DNA of 64,000 bases from Chitinilyticum litopenaei DSM 21440 (GCF_000428145.1 NZ_ATZJ01000019.1:1-64000), one strand, 5' to 3'. Shown: positions 26,679 to 35,615, counted from the first letter of the stretch. Notes: generated from the letters alone by a model not told the origin. A program made the numbers and translations.

Positions 26679-27917
26679 ATGTCCCGTACCCCGCACACCA
26701 CCCTCACCCTGCGCACGCTGCTGTTTCCGCTGGCGCTGGTGCTCTACGAATTTGCCACCTACATCGGCAACGACATGATCCTGCCGGGCATGCCGGCCGT
26801 GCTGGCCAATTTCGGCGCCGATCCGGGCCTGGCGCCCAGCAGCATGTCTGCCTATCTGGCAGGCGGCGTGGCCTTGCAATGGCTGCTCGGGCCGCTGTCG
26901 GATCGTATCGGCCGGCGTCCGGTCATGCTGGCCGGCGCCAGTTTTTTTGTCTTCAGCTGTCTGGCGATCCTGCTCAGCGGCAGCATGGCCAGCTTCCTGG
27001 TCTGGCGCTTCATCCAGGGTTTTGGCCTGTGCTATCTGGTCGCCGTCGGTTATGCCGCAATCCAGGAGTCTTTCGACGAGATCGCCGCCATCCGTGTCAC
27101 CGCCATGATGGCCAATGTGGCGCTGATCTCGCCGCTGATCGGCCCGCTGGCCGGTGCCGTAGTCATCGAATACGCCAGCTGGCACTGGGTCTTCATCCTG
27201 ATCGCCATGGTGGCCGCGCTGGGGCTCGCCGGGCTTTATTTCGCCATGCCGGAAACCTCCCCGCGCGTACAGAGCCCATTGCGTGTGGGCACGCTCTGGC
27301 AGGAATACCGCAGCATCCTCGGCAGTTGGCATTTTCTCAGCGGAGCACTGGCGCTGGCGGCAGCGGGCCTGCCCCTGCTGGCCTGGCTGGGACAGTCGCC
27401 GGTCATCCTGATGACCGATCGCCAGCTCTCGGCGCTGGCCTTCGGTTATTGGCAGATTCCAATCTTTGCCGGACTGATCACCGGCAATGTGCTGCTGGCC
27501 TGGCTGGTCAGCCGCATGCGCCTTGTGCGCCTGTTGTGGCTGGCCATGCCCTTCCTGCTGGGCGGGCTGGCGCTCGCCTTGCTGGCCTCGTTTGCATTTC
27601 CCGAGAGCATCGTCCTGCTGGTCGCTGGCTTCAGCGTATATGCACTGGGTTGCGGCATGGCCTCGGCCGGGCTGTATCGCCTGGTACTGTTTGCCAGCAC
27701 CGCCAGCAAAGGGGCGGTGGCGGCCGCACTGGGGATGGTTACGCTGCTGAGCTACACCATGGGTATCGAGATTGCGCGACTGGCCTATATCGCCAGCGCC
27801 ATGACCGGTTTCCTGCTGCTGACCGCCGCCAGCGGCATCGCGACCGTGTGGCTGCTGCGCCAGTTCCTGCGAGCCGGACAGCGCGCGCAGGAGGTGCCGG
27901 TGCCTGCCCCGCGCTGA
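26679..27917 (+). CDS. mdfA: Multidrug efflux MFS transporter MdfA
   Basis: 412 residues, 12 membrane helices. The start at 26679 has GAG 6 nt upstream; the ATG two codons earlier (26673) is also possible. The first helix carries LVLYEFATYIGNDMILPGM with the acidic residues matching the E26/D34 pair that couple proton and drug transport in E. coli MdfA. The motif A loop reads GPLSDRIGRRPVML. A TATAAT box lies at 26648-26653. It exports cationic and neutral drugs in exchange for protons. Confidence 0.9.
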   Translation: MSRTPHTTLTLRTLLFPLALVLYEFATYIGNDMILPGMPAVLANFGADPGLAPSSMSAYLAGGVALQWLLGPLSDRIGRRPVMLAGASFFVFSCLAILLSGSMASFLVWRFIQGFGLCYLVAVGYAAIQESFDEIAAIRVTAMMANVALISPLIGPLAGAVVIEYASWHWVFILIAMVAALGLAGLYFAMPETSPRVQSPLRVGTLWQEYRSILGSWHFLSGALALAAAGLPLLAWLGQSPVILMTDRQLSALAFGYWQIPIFAGLITGNVLLAWLVSRMRLVRLLWLAMPFLLGGLALALLASFAFPESIVLLVAGFSVYALGCGMASAGLYRLVLFASTASKGAVAAALGMVTLLSYTMGIEIARLAYIASAMTGFLLLTAASGIATVWLLRQFLRAGQRAQEVPVPAPR

Positions 27918-28018
27918 CCACCTGCGAAGTACTGGCCGGCGGCTTGCCCGGCACTGGCGCAAGGGCTCACAATCGCAGCACATTTCCTTGCCATGCGCAT
28001 CATCCCGGGAGAACCATC

Positions 28019-28558
28019 ATGCACGACACCATTACCCTGGCCGGCGGCTGCTTCTGGTGTATCGAGGCGGTATATCAGCGTATCCAAGGCGTGCATTCGC
28101 TGACATCCGGATACATGGGTGGGCATAGGCCAAACCCCAGCTATGAACAGGTATGCACCGGCGTATCCGGGCATGCCGAGGTCGTCCAGCTCGGCTTTGA
28201 CAGCACACAGGTTTCGCTGGCAACGCTGCTTGACGTCTTTTTCACGATTCACGACCCGACCACGCTGAATCGGCAGGGCAATGATGTGGGCAGCCAGTAC
28301 CGCTCGGGCATTTACTGGCACCGGCCCGAGCAGGAGACCGAGGTGCGTGCCGCCGTGGCGCGCTGGCAGGCCGAATTTGCCCAGCCCATTGTCACCGAGC
28401 TGTTGCCCGCCAGCCCCTTCTGGCCGGCCGAAGCCCATCATCAGGACTACTACCGGCAACATGCCTTCCAGCCCTATTGCGCGGTGGTCATCGCCCCAAA
28501 GCTGCAGAAACTGGCAGCGCATTTCCCGGCACACCTCGCGGGTGGGGCGGAAGACTGA
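28019..28558 (+). CDS. msrA: Peptide methionine-S-sulfoxide reductase
   Basis: 179 residues. The catalytic motif GCFWC (C11, C14) and GYMGGHRPNPSYEQVCTGVSGHAE are diagnostic; HHQDY is also present. It repairs oxidised methionine using thioredoxin. GGGAG lies 8 nt upstream of the start. No signal peptide is seen, so it is cytoplasmic. Confidence 0.95.
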   Translation: MHDTITLAGGCFWCIEAVYQRIQGVHSLTSGYMGGHRPNPSYEQVCTGVSGHAEVVQLGFDSTQVSLATLLDVFFTIHDPTTLNRQGNDVGSQYRSGIYWHRPEQETEVRAAVARWQAEFAQPIVTELLPASPFWPAEAHHQDYYRQHAFQPYCAVVIAPKLQKLAAHFPAHLAGGAED

Positions 28559-28650
28559 GCGGCGCAGCGGCCAGCCCGGGCGTGGAAAACCGGGCAAGGC
28601 TGCACTGCGGCGCGCGCGCCAAACGCCGGGCGGGCTGTTTTGCGGCAGCC

Positions 28651-28659
28651 TGTTATAAT
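28651..28659 (+). promoter_or_regulatory. Extended -10 promoter element of dapC
   Basis: TGTTATAAT is a TGn-TATAAT extended -10, 30 nt before the dapC start. No good -35 box is found at the usual distance, which is common for extended -10 promoters. Confidence 0.55.
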
Positions 28660-28688
28660 TGCCGTTTTCCCTGATCCGGCTCCGTTTC

Positions 28689-29897
28689 ATGTCACCGCGT
28701 CTTGCCCTGTTGCAGCCCTATCCGTTCCAGAAACTGCGCGAACTCTTTGCCGGCCTTGCACCTGCTGCTGGCCTTGCGCACATCAATTTGTCGATCGGCG
28801 AGCCCAAACACCCGACGCCGGAATTCATCAAGGACGCGCTGGTCGCCAATTTCGCCGGCCTGTCCGCCTACCCGGCCACGCAAGGTTCGGACGATTTGCG
28901 CCGCAGCATCAGCGACTGGATCGCGCAGCGCTACGGCATTGCCGCCCCCAATCCGGCGACCGAGGTCCTGCCGGTCAACGGCAGCCGTGAAGCACTGTTC
29001 GCCTTCGCACAAGCAGTCATCAATACCGGTGTGGCACACCAGCCGGTGGTGCTCTCGCCCAACCCCTTCTACCAGATCTATGAAGGCGCAGCATTGCTTG
29101 CCGGCGCCGAGCCCTGGTATGTGAACTGCACCGCCGAAACCGCCTTCCAGCCCGACTGGGACAGCGTCCCCGACGAGGTGTGGGCGCGTACGCAACTCGT
29201 GTACGTGTGCAGCCCCGGCAACCCGACCGGCGCGGTCGCCAAGCTGGCCGACTGGGAACGGCTGTTTGCCCTGTCTGATCGCTACGGCTTTGTCATCGCC
29301 AGCGACGAGTGCTATTCGGAAATCTACTTTGGCGACGAAAAGCCGCTGGGCGGTCTGGAAGCCGCTGCCAAGCTTGGCCGCAGCAACGAGAGGCTGGTGA
29401 TGTTTTCCTCGCTGTCCAAGCGCTCCAACGTCCCGGGCCTGCGCTCCGGTTTTGTCGCCGGTGACGCAAAGCTCCTCGAACAATTCCTGCTGTATCGCAC
29501 CTACCACGGTTGCGCGATGAGTCCGACCGTGCAGGCGGCCAGCGCTGCGGCCTGGCGCGACGAGGTGCATGTCGCCGACAATCGCGCGCAGTACACGGCC
29601 AAATTCGCAGCCGTGACCGCCAAACTGGCCACCGTGCTCGATGTCTCGCTACCCGATGCCGCCTTCTACCTGTGGGCGAAAGTGCCGGGTGGTGACGATC
29701 TGGCCTTTGCGAAGCGGCTGTTCAGCGAAGCGCACATTACCGTGCTGCCGGGCTCTTTCCTGGCCCGCGAGGCGCATGGCGTGAATCCGGGCGCAGGCTA
29801 TATCCGCATTGCCCTGGTCGCGCCGCTGGCCGAATGCGTCGCGGGTGCCGAGCGCATTGTGGCGCTCTGCCAGGCGGATGTCGCCCTCAGCAATTAA
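28689..29897 (+). CDS. dapC: N-succinyldiaminopimelate aminotransferase DapC
   Basis: 402 residues from the ATG at 28689. It is a class I PLP aminotransferase with the Schiff-base lysine K244 in SSLSKRSNVPGLRSGF and the motif CSPGNPTGA. The N-terminal MSPRLALLQPYPFQKLRELF is typical of the proteobacterial DapC subfamily. It makes N-succinyl-LL-2,6-diaminopimelate from the keto form, for lysine and peptidoglycan. It is followed by dapD with a 49-bp palindrome in the gap. Confidence 0.94.
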   Translation: MSPRLALLQPYPFQKLRELFAGLAPAAGLAHINLSIGEPKHPTPEFIKDALVANFAGLSAYPATQGSDDLRRSISDWIAQRYGIAAPNPATEVLPVNGSREALFAFAQAVINTGVAHQPVVLSPNPFYQIYEGAALLAGAEPWYVNCTAETAFQPDWDSVPDEVWARTQLVYVCSPGNPTGAVAKLADWERLFALSDRYGFVIASDECYSEIYFGDEKPLGGLEAAAKLGRSNERLVMFSSLSKRSNVPGLRSGFVAGDAKLLEQFLLYRTYHGCAMSPTVQAASAAAWRDEVHVADNRAQYTAKFAAVTAKLATVLDVSLPDAAFYLWAKVPGGDDLAFAKRLFSEAHITVLPGSFLAREAHGVNPGAGYIRIALVAPLAECVAGAERIVALCQADVALSN

Positions 29898-29900
29898 GCC

Positions 29901-29949
29901 ATGTATCTGGCTACAGCCCATGTACATCATGGGCTGTAGCCAGATACCC
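29901..29949. repeat. 49-bp palindromic element between dapC and dapD
   Basis: This is the most perfect copy as a palindrome: a 20-bp stem (29903-29922 with 29928-29947) around TACAT. Its right end is ATACCC; the left end has ATGTAT instead of GGGTAT. Inside the dapC-dapD message it would form a very stable hairpin. Confidence 0.85.
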
Positions 29950-29987
29950 ATCTTCATCTTGAAACCACGCCTCACAAGGACCGTGCC

Positions 29988-30809
29988 ATGAGCAATCTGC
30001 AGCAAGTCATCGAAACCGCGTTTGAAAACCGCGCCGACATCAACCCGGGCAATGTGTCGCCGGAACTGCGCGACGCCATCAACGAAGTCATCAACGGCCT
30101 GGACAAGGGACAATACCGCGTTGCCGAAAAGCTCGACGGCAACTGGCACACGCACCAGTGGCTGAAGAAGGCCGTGCTGCTGTCCTTCCGCATCAATGAC
30201 AATGTCGTAATGGCCGGTGGCTGCACGCAGTATTTCGACAAGGTGCCGTCAAAGTTCGCCGATTACACCGAGGCCGATTTCCGCGCCGGCGGTTTCCGCG
30301 TGGTGCCCAATGCCATCGCCCGCCGCGGCTCCTACATTGCCAAGAACGTCGTGCTGATGCCGTCCTATGTCAACATCGGCGCCTTTGTCGATGAAGGCAC
30401 CATGGTCGACACCTGGGCGACCGTGGGCTCCTGCGCACAGATCGGCAAGAACGTGCATCTCTCCGGCGGCGTCGGCATCGGCGGCGTACTCGAGCCGCTG
30501 CAGGCCGGCCCGACCATCATTGAAGACAACTGCTTCATCGGCGCCCGCTCGGAAGTCGTCGAAGGCGTGATCGTCGAGGAAGGCTCGGTAATCTCGATGG
30601 GCGTGTACATCGGCCAGTCCACCCGCATCTACGACCGCGAAACCGGCGAAGTGAGCTACGGTCGCATCCCGGCCGGCTCGGTGGTGGTCTCCGGCAACCT
30701 GCCGTCCGCTGATGGCAGCTACAGCCTCTACTGCGCCGTGATCGTGAAGAAGGTTGACGCCAAGACCCGCAGCAAGGTCGGCATCAACGAACTGCTGCGC
30801 GGCATTTAA
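29988..30809 (+). CDS. dapD: Tetrahydrodipicolinate N-succinyltransferase
   Basis: 273 residues, standard length. The C-terminal two thirds form a left-handed beta-helix of hexapeptide repeats (VVLMPSYVNIGAFVDEGTMV, then VDTWATVGSCAQIGKNVHL). It transfers succinyl from succinyl-CoA to tetrahydrodipicolinate, one step before DapC. The start at 29988 follows AAGGACC. A repeat element and a terminator follow. Confidence 0.96.
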   Translation: MSNLQQVIETAFENRADINPGNVSPELRDAINEVINGLDKGQYRVAEKLDGNWHTHQWLKKAVLLSFRINDNVVMAGGCTQYFDKVPSKFADYTEADFRAGGFRVVPNAIARRGSYIAKNVVLMPSYVNIGAFVDEGTMVDTWATVGSCAQIGKNVHLSGGVGIGGVLEPLQAGPTIIEDNCFIGARSEVVEGVIVEEGSVISMGVYIGQSTRIYDRETGEVSYGRIPAGSVVVSGNLPSADGSYSLYCAVIVKKVDAKTRSKVGINELLRGI

Positions 30810-30817
30810 GCAGCAAT

Positions 30818-30866
30818 AGGTATATGGCCACAGCCCTTTTCATAAAAGGGCTGCAAGGCAATACCC
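30818..30866. repeat. 49-bp palindromic element after dapD
   Basis: Begins AGGTAT and ends ATACCC, with stem ACAGCCCTTTT/AAAAGGGCTG and central CAT. It starts 8 nt after the dapD stop and is followed directly by the dapD terminator. Confidence 0.85.
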
Positions 30867-30867
30867 A

Positions 30868-30898
30868 AAGGCCCGGCCATGCGCCGGGCCTTGTTTTT
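30868..30898 (+). terminator. Rho-independent terminator of dapD
   Basis: AAGGCCCGGC (30868-30877) pairs with GCCGGGCCTT (30883-30892), followed by GTTTTT. Confidence 0.88.
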
Positions 30899-30926
30899 GC
30901 CCAAGGTGCCGGCACGCGCGACGCAT

Positions 30927-31015
30927 AAAAAAAACCCGGGTCGCCAAGCGAACCGGGTTACCAACTACATCTACAAAGGAGAAACTAATCAGAACACCAC
31001 GACGGCATCCCAACG
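30927..31015 (-). ncRNA. Candidate trans-acting small RNA with an anti-Shine-Dalgarno seed
   Basis: A promoter and a strong terminator bracket about 89 nt on the minus strand with no reading frame. The 5' part can form a wobble hairpin (GATGCC with GGTGTT). An unpaired middle region contains TTTCTCCTTTGTAG, complementary to ribosome binding sites of the AAAGGAGA type. The 3' end is a stem (AACCCGG...CCGGGTT with one mismatch, 30933-30958) followed by eight Ts (30927-30934). The layout resembles Hfq-dependent regulatory RNAs, such as the sibling sRNAs of Neisseria. It lies between dapD and a hypothetical gene, antisense to neither. Confidence 0.65.
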
Positions 31016-31020
31016 TAGGT

Positions 31021-31049
31021 AATTTACCTTACAAGGCAAATTTTGTCAA
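31021..31049 (-). promoter_or_regulatory. Sigma-70 promoter of the candidate small RNA
   Basis: Minus-strand TTGACA (31044-31049), an exact 17-nt spacer and TAAATT (31021-31026). The surrounding sequence is AT-rich compared with its neighbours. The predicted start is near 31014-31016. Confidence 0.7.
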
Positions 31050-31155
31050 ACGGATCAATGCATTAACGTTTGCTAATGCCCTGCAGTTGCCTGGCGGCCA
31101 CCCGCTTGCGCCGCGGAGGTATAATGCGCGGCATTGCCAATCCGTGTGTGCCGCC

Positions 31156-32241
31156 ATGTACCTGCCCGACCCGCGCCAATATCCCCGCGTCAACCCCAGC
31201 AATCCGGTCATCCGTGCCCTGATGAGCTTTCTTACCGAGAAGGATGCCGCACTGCGTGCCGGCAAACGCCAGCAACTGGCGGATCTGCTCGACGAACTGC
31301 TGCTCAGCCGTGACCATCCCGCCCTGAATGCCGCGCTGACTCAAGCACCCTCGCAGGATGCCTGGTTAAGCCTGTGGGATCTGCTGCTGGAACGCGTCGA
31401 AGGCCCGGCCAGCACCGGCGCGGCCGCCCTGCCCTTTGCCATTCCGCTGATACTGGTTGCCGGCAGCAAGAACGACATCACGCTGGCCGACCACCTCGAT
31501 GCCAATGCCGTGCAGGCCATCCTGCGCGAGCAGGGTCTCTTGCGCGCCGATGCGGTGATTACCCTGTCCGGGGCACTGGTGCACGCCGACACGCTGGCCG
31601 CCATCAATCCTGCCCAGCTGCGCCAGTGGCGCGACAACCATGACGCCAGCCAGCCGCTGCCGGCTGATTTGCCCGCCACCGCGCTGACTTTCAAGAACGA
31701 AGGGGTCTTTCTGCGCTACCTGGTCGGCGTGGTACGCCAGGAGGCCGGTGCCGAACCTGCGCTGCGTCTGGGTGGTCAGGTCGGCAACTGGGCCAATGCG
31801 CTTGCCAAGCTGGTGGGGGACACGCTGGCGCAGGACGGCCTGACGCTGTTTCCGATTCCGCGGGCACCGCAGGGCCTGCTCGCCGCCCAGGATGGCGCGC
31901 GCCAGACCCAGCTGGAAATCCGCCTGCAGGTTGCCGCCAGCAACGCCTTGCGCAGCATCCGCAGCAAGGGACGCACACCGGTGGTCTGCATCGCCAGCCA
32001 CGAGCCGGCGGAAGTGCGCATCAGCTTTTCGGCGCAAGAAGACAGCGAACGCTGGGAAGGCTATGTCTGGCCACTGGCGCCGGGCGACCGCGTCGAAGCC
32101 ATCCAGCAGTATGCGCTCGAGCTGTTCCAGGAATGCCAGGTCAGCGATGTGCGCCTGATCGAGGGCGTACAGCCGGACAAGGACGTTGACGGCCTGCCCT
32201 TCTTCGTCACCGCACACAACGCCGCACAATCACTGCAATAA
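31156..32241 (+). CDS. Conserved hypothetical protein
   Basis: 361 residues from the ATG at 31156 (MYLPDPRQYPRVNP). I do not recognise a family. The protein appears soluble, with no signal peptide or membrane helix; the N-terminal 90 residues are helical and leucine-rich, and the middle contains PLILVAGSKNDITL and a segment LRSIRSKGRTPVVCIASHEP. Codon use is like the neighbours. A TATAAT box lies at 31120-31125. It begins a run of closely spaced genes with the ferredoxin and hydrolase genes, gaps being 17 and 2 nt, so an operon is likely. Confidence 0.8.
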   Translation: MYLPDPRQYPRVNPSNPVIRALMSFLTEKDAALRAGKRQQLADLLDELLLSRDHPALNAALTQAPSQDAWLSLWDLLLERVEGPASTGAAALPFAIPLILVAGSKNDITLADHLDANAVQAILREQGLLRADAVITLSGALVHADTLAAINPAQLRQWRDNHDASQPLPADLPATALTFKNEGVFLRYLVGVVRQEAGAEPALRLGGQVGNWANALAKLVGDTLAQDGLTLFPIPRAPQGLLAAQDGARQTQLEIRLQVAASNALRSIRSKGRTPVVCIASHEPAEVRISFSAQEDSERWEGYVWPLAPGDRVEAIQQYALELFQECQVSDVRLIEGVQPDKDVDGLPFFVTAHNAAQSLQ

Positions 32242-32258
32242 GCCGCCGGAGCCCGAGC

Positions 32259-32567
32259 ATGAGTTACTTCAAATACCACGTTTTTTTCTGTCAGAACCAG
32301 CGCGCCGAGGGCGAATCCTGCTGCAACAATTGCGGGGCAAGCACGATGCAGGCCTATGCCAAGGATCGTGTGAAGGCCCTCGGCCTCAACGGCACGGGCA
32401 AGGTGCGCGTCAACAAGGCTGGCTGCCTGGATCGTTGCGACGATGGCCCGGTGCTGGTGATTTACCCGGAAGAAACCTGGTACACCTATGTGGACAAGGA
32501 TGACATCGACGAAATCATCGACCGTCACCTCGTCAAGGGTGAAGTCGTCGAGCGGCTGAAGGTGTAG
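32259..32567 (+). CDS. Thioredoxin-like [2Fe-2S] ferredoxin
   Basis: 102 residues. The cysteine pattern of shethna-type/thioredoxin-like ferredoxins is visible: CQN...GESCCNNCGA, then KAGCLDRCDDGPVLVIYPE. It is related to the NuoE fold and binds one 2Fe-2S cluster. Its partner is unknown. GGAGCCCGAGC precedes the ATG, and the alpha/beta hydrolase gene begins 2 nt downstream. Confidence 0.88.
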   Translation: MSYFKYHVFFCQNQRAEGESCCNNCGASTMQAYAKDRVKALGLNGTGKVRVNKAGCLDRCDDGPVLVIYPEETWYTYVDKDDIDEIIDRHLVKGEVVERLKV

Positions 32568-32569
32568 GC

Positions 32570-33208
32570 ATGAGTGGCGTTCGCAAGGCTCCCAGTTTCG
32601 AACTGATCCACATCCACGGCCCGGCCGGTCTGCTGGAATGCCAGCGCCTGCCCTCCGCGCTGGACGCGACGGTCGGCATCGCGCTGGTGGCGCACCCCAA
32701 CCCGACCGAGGGTGGCACCTTCAACAACAAGATCGTGCACACGCTGGCCAAGACGCTCTCGCGCATGGGCTATGTGGCGTACTGCCCGAATCTGCGCGGC
32801 GTGGGCAAATCCGAGGGCACGCACAGCCGTGGCGAATTCGAACCGGATGACATGGCTGCCGTGCTGGCACATGCGCGCGCGGAACATCCGCAGCTGCAGC
32901 GCCTGACGCTGGCCGGCTTCTCCTTCGGTACGCTGGTGCAAAGCCGGCTGCGCCAGCGCCTGGCCGATCAGGAAGTAGAGAGCATGATTCTGGTCGGCCC
33001 GGCAATCAGCCGCTACGACTTCCCTGCGGTGCCGGCCGACACCCTGGTCATCCATGGCGAAGAAGACGAAGTGATCGCGCTCCAGGCCGTGCTGGACTGG
33101 GCGCGACCACAGGATCTGCCAGTGGTCGTGACGCCCGGCGTCGGCCACTTCTTCCATGGCAAGCTGCCACTGCTGGCAGATCTGGTGAGCCGTTTCTGGC
33201 GGCCCTGA
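32570..33208 (+). CDS. Alpha/beta hydrolase
   Basis: 212 residues. The nucleophile elbow is GFSFGT, the acid lies in HGEEDEV, and the histidine in GVGHFFHG. The early GxGxS-like region RGVGKSEG is typical of this small dienelactone-hydrolase-like subfamily. The substrate is unknown. It is coupled to the ferredoxin gene upstream (2-nt gap). Confidence 0.85.
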   Translation: MSGVRKAPSFELIHIHGPAGLLECQRLPSALDATVGIALVAHPNPTEGGTFNNKIVHTLAKTLSRMGYVAYCPNLRGVGKSEGTHSRGEFEPDDMAAVLAHARAEHPQLQRLTLAGFSFGTLVQSRLRQRLADQEVESMILVGPAISRYDFPAVPADTLVIHGEEDEVIALQAVLDWARPQDLPVVVTPGVGHFFHGKLPLLADLVSRFWRP

Positions 33209-33218
33209 GCACCGACCG

Positions 33219-33881
33219 ATGAATCTGCTGGCGGCGCACTTCCCCGATTGGCTGCTGTGGCTGGGCAACGGGCTTGCCATCGTGCTGCTGCTGCGTGCGG
33301 CCTTGCAGATTCCCTGGTTTGCCCTGTCGCAGGCAGCGCTGACCGGCTGGTTCGGCGCCACCACGCTGATCCTGCTGCTCTGGCAGCTGCGCACCGGCAT
33401 CATGCCCGGCGTGAGTTTTCACCTGCTGGGCGCCAGCGCGCTGGCGCTGATTGCCGGTGCGCCGCGCGCCATGCTCGGCATGGCCGTCATCGTGCTGGCA
33501 GACACAAGCCAGGGGCATGGCGATTTTGCCGCGGCGGGCTTGAGCTGGCTGCTGAGCGCCTGGCTGCCCATCCTGCTGACCAGCACGGCGCTCAGGCTGG
33601 CCGTGCGCCATCTGCCCCAGCATTTTTTCATTTATATCTTTGTCAACTGCTTTGCCGTCAGCGCACTGGGCATGTGGCTGGCTGGTCTGGCCACCTGCAG
33701 CCTGCTGACACTGGTGGCGGCACATCCCGGCAGCGACCTTTTTGCGGAGCAGTTTCCCTTCTATTTTCTGCTTGGTTTTCCCGAGGCCTTTACCACCGGA
33801 CTCAACCTGACCATGCTGGTGATCTGGCGGCCGCAATGGGTTGTCACATTCTCGGACGCCATGTATCTGCACCGGAAGTAA
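33219..33881 (+). CDS. CbiM-like energy-coupling-factor permease
   Basis: 220 residues with about six or seven membrane helices. GVSFHLLGASALALIAGAPRAMLG matches the conserved second-helix region of CbiM/NikM proteins, but the N-terminal metal-binding MHI motif of true cobalt and nickel transporters is absent here. No CbiN, CbiQ or ATPase gene is nearby, so its cargo is unclear. It starts 10 nt after the hydrolase gene. Confidence 0.72.
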   Translation: MNLLAAHFPDWLLWLGNGLAIVLLLRAALQIPWFALSQAALTGWFGATTLILLLWQLRTGIMPGVSFHLLGASALALIAGAPRAMLGMAVIVLADTSQGHGDFAAAGLSWLLSAWLPILLTSTALRLAVRHLPQHFFIYIFVNCFAVSALGMWLAGLATCSLLTLVAAHPGSDLFAEQFPFYFLLGFPEAFTTGLNLTMLVIWRPQWVVTFSDAMYLHRK

Positions 33882-33995
33882 GCGCGCCAGCCACACGCAA
33901 GCCCGGGATACAGGCAGCGCACAACAGATCATGCCATTTGCTTGCCCAAAAGCCCCAAGATGCCTACATTGCAGAGCAGAGCCACGGGGAGTTTC

Positions 33996-35531
33996 ATGAA
34001 CAGTATTCGGCAGCACCTGAACATTTTGCTTGTCTGCGTCGTGACCGCAGCGCTGACACTTTCAGGAGCGGTGACTTACTGGCGGGCCGAGCGCGATCTG
34101 CGCAGCCAGATGAACCTGTCCATCCAGTCGCTGCAAAACCGCCTGCAGACGGTGCTGCCCAACCTGATCTGGAATTTCGACGACGAGCAGCTGGCCAAGG
34201 TGCTCGACGCCGAAATGAGCCTGCCCTACGTCAGCAGCATCGAGGTCTACAACAACGATGAAATCCTTGCCGGTCGCATCAAGACCGGAGGCCAGATCAC
34301 CCCGACCCAGCGCAAGACCCCCAGCCAGGATGGCAACACCATCACGTTTCCGGTTTTTTATGCCGGCAATCCCCAGCCACTGGGCAAGGTGAGCGTCAAC
34401 ATCACCGATGCACCGGTTCAGGCCGCCCTGGGTCAGCAGATCGTCGAGCGCATCGTGGAAATCATTCTGCTCGACATCCTGCTGCTGCTGGCGCTCAGCC
34501 ACACGGTCAGCATTGCCATCATGCGCCCGCTCAACCAGCTGCGTGATCGCCTCAATCAGGCTGCCGAACAGAAAGACCACATCCAGGACCTGCAAGACAT
34601 CCGCTATGCCGAATTCGCCGACGTCATGACCGGCTTCAACCGCATCGCGCAGCGGCTGATGGCCGACATCTCCGAGCGCAGCCACGCCGAAGCGGAAATG
34701 CGCCAGGCCAAGGACAACGCCGAAACAGCCTACCGGCAGCTGAAAGACGCCCAGAATTCGCTGGTGCAGTCCGAGAAAATGGCTTCGCTGGGCAATCTGG
34801 TCGCCGGGGTCGCTCACGAAATCAATACCCCCGTTGGCGTCATCGTCACCTCGGCGTCGGTGCTCGTCGATGAAACGCGCAATTTCCGCCTGGCACTGGA
34901 AAGCAATGCGCTGAAAAAATCCGAAGTGATCCAGTACGGCAGCGTGGCCGAACAATCGGCCAACCTGATTCTCGCCAATGCCGAACGGGCGGCGCAACTG
35001 ATCCAGAGTTTCAAGCGCGTCGCCGTCGACCAGACTTCCGAAGCCCGGCGCGAATTTGATCTGCGCGACTATCTGGAAGAAATCATCACCAGTCTCAAGC
35101 CCACACTGAAGCATTCGGCCATCCAGATCAGCAGCAATTGCCCGCAAGGCATACGCATGGACAGCTACCCGGGCGCGCTGTCGCAGATCATCACCAACTT
35201 TCTCACCAATGCGATGGCGCACGCCTTCGAACCGGGACAGACCGGGCATATCCGCATTGCAGCCGAAGAAGAAGGCAATATGGTCACGCTGTCGTTCAGC
35301 GATGACGGCAAGGGCATCCCGGCCGAATTGCTGCCGCGCATTTTCGACCCCTTCTTTACGACCAAACGCGGCAGCGGCGGCAGCGGACTGGGGCTCAACA
35401 TTGTCTACAATCTGGTCACGCAGACACTGGGCGGGAATATCTTCGTCAATTCCCAGTCCGGCATGGGCACGAGTTTCGTCGTGTGCATCCCCAAGATGGG
35501 TCCTCAGCTCGACAGCGGCGCGGGTGAATAA
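33996..35531 (+). CDS. Membrane sensor histidine kinase
   Basis: 511 residues from the ATG at 33996, preceded by GGGGA. Two membrane helices (about 8-28 and 150-175) bracket a periplasmic sensor domain of roughly 120 residues. A HAMP-like linker, a coiled coil and the HisKA domain with H274 (AGVAHEINTPVG) follow, then an HATPase domain (NFLTNAMAHAF, DDGKGIP, GSGGSGLGLNIVYN). The catalytic part closely resembles that of the SSS-type kinase at 23-26 kb. No response regulator adjoins it. Confidence 0.9.
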   Translation: MNSIRQHLNILLVCVVTAALTLSGAVTYWRAERDLRSQMNLSIQSLQNRLQTVLPNLIWNFDDEQLAKVLDAEMSLPYVSSIEVYNNDEILAGRIKTGGQITPTQRKTPSQDGNTITFPVFYAGNPQPLGKVSVNITDAPVQAALGQQIVERIVEIILLDILLLLALSHTVSIAIMRPLNQLRDRLNQAAEQKDHIQDLQDIRYAEFADVMTGFNRIAQRLMADISERSHAEAEMRQAKDNAETAYRQLKDAQNSLVQSEKMASLGNLVAGVAHEINTPVGVIVTSASVLVDETRNFRLALESNALKKSEVIQYGSVAEQSANLILANAERAAQLIQSFKRVAVDQTSEARREFDLRDYLEEIITSLKPTLKHSAIQISSNCPQGIRMDSYPGALSQIITNFLTNAMAHAFEPGQTGHIRIAAEEEGNMVTLSFSDDGKGIPAELLPRIFDPFFTTKRGSGGSGLGLNIVYNLVTQTLGGNIFVNSQSGMGTSFVVCIPKMGPQLDSGAGE

Positions 35532-35615
35532 GCGGCGGCCTGGATCGCAGCGCTGATGCCCGCCTCGACCGCTTAGGGTATCCTTGCCGGTTTTGCGCCT
35601 CACCCTCTTCCCGCC

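Noticed and set aside
27739..27954. Minus-strand frames opposite mdfA
   Set aside because: No ribosome binding site, no family resemblance, and a composition typical of antisense frames.
35571..35600. GGGTAT upstream of rlmM as a half palindromic element
   Set aside because: No matching ATACCC arm or CATAAA centre is found within 60 bp.
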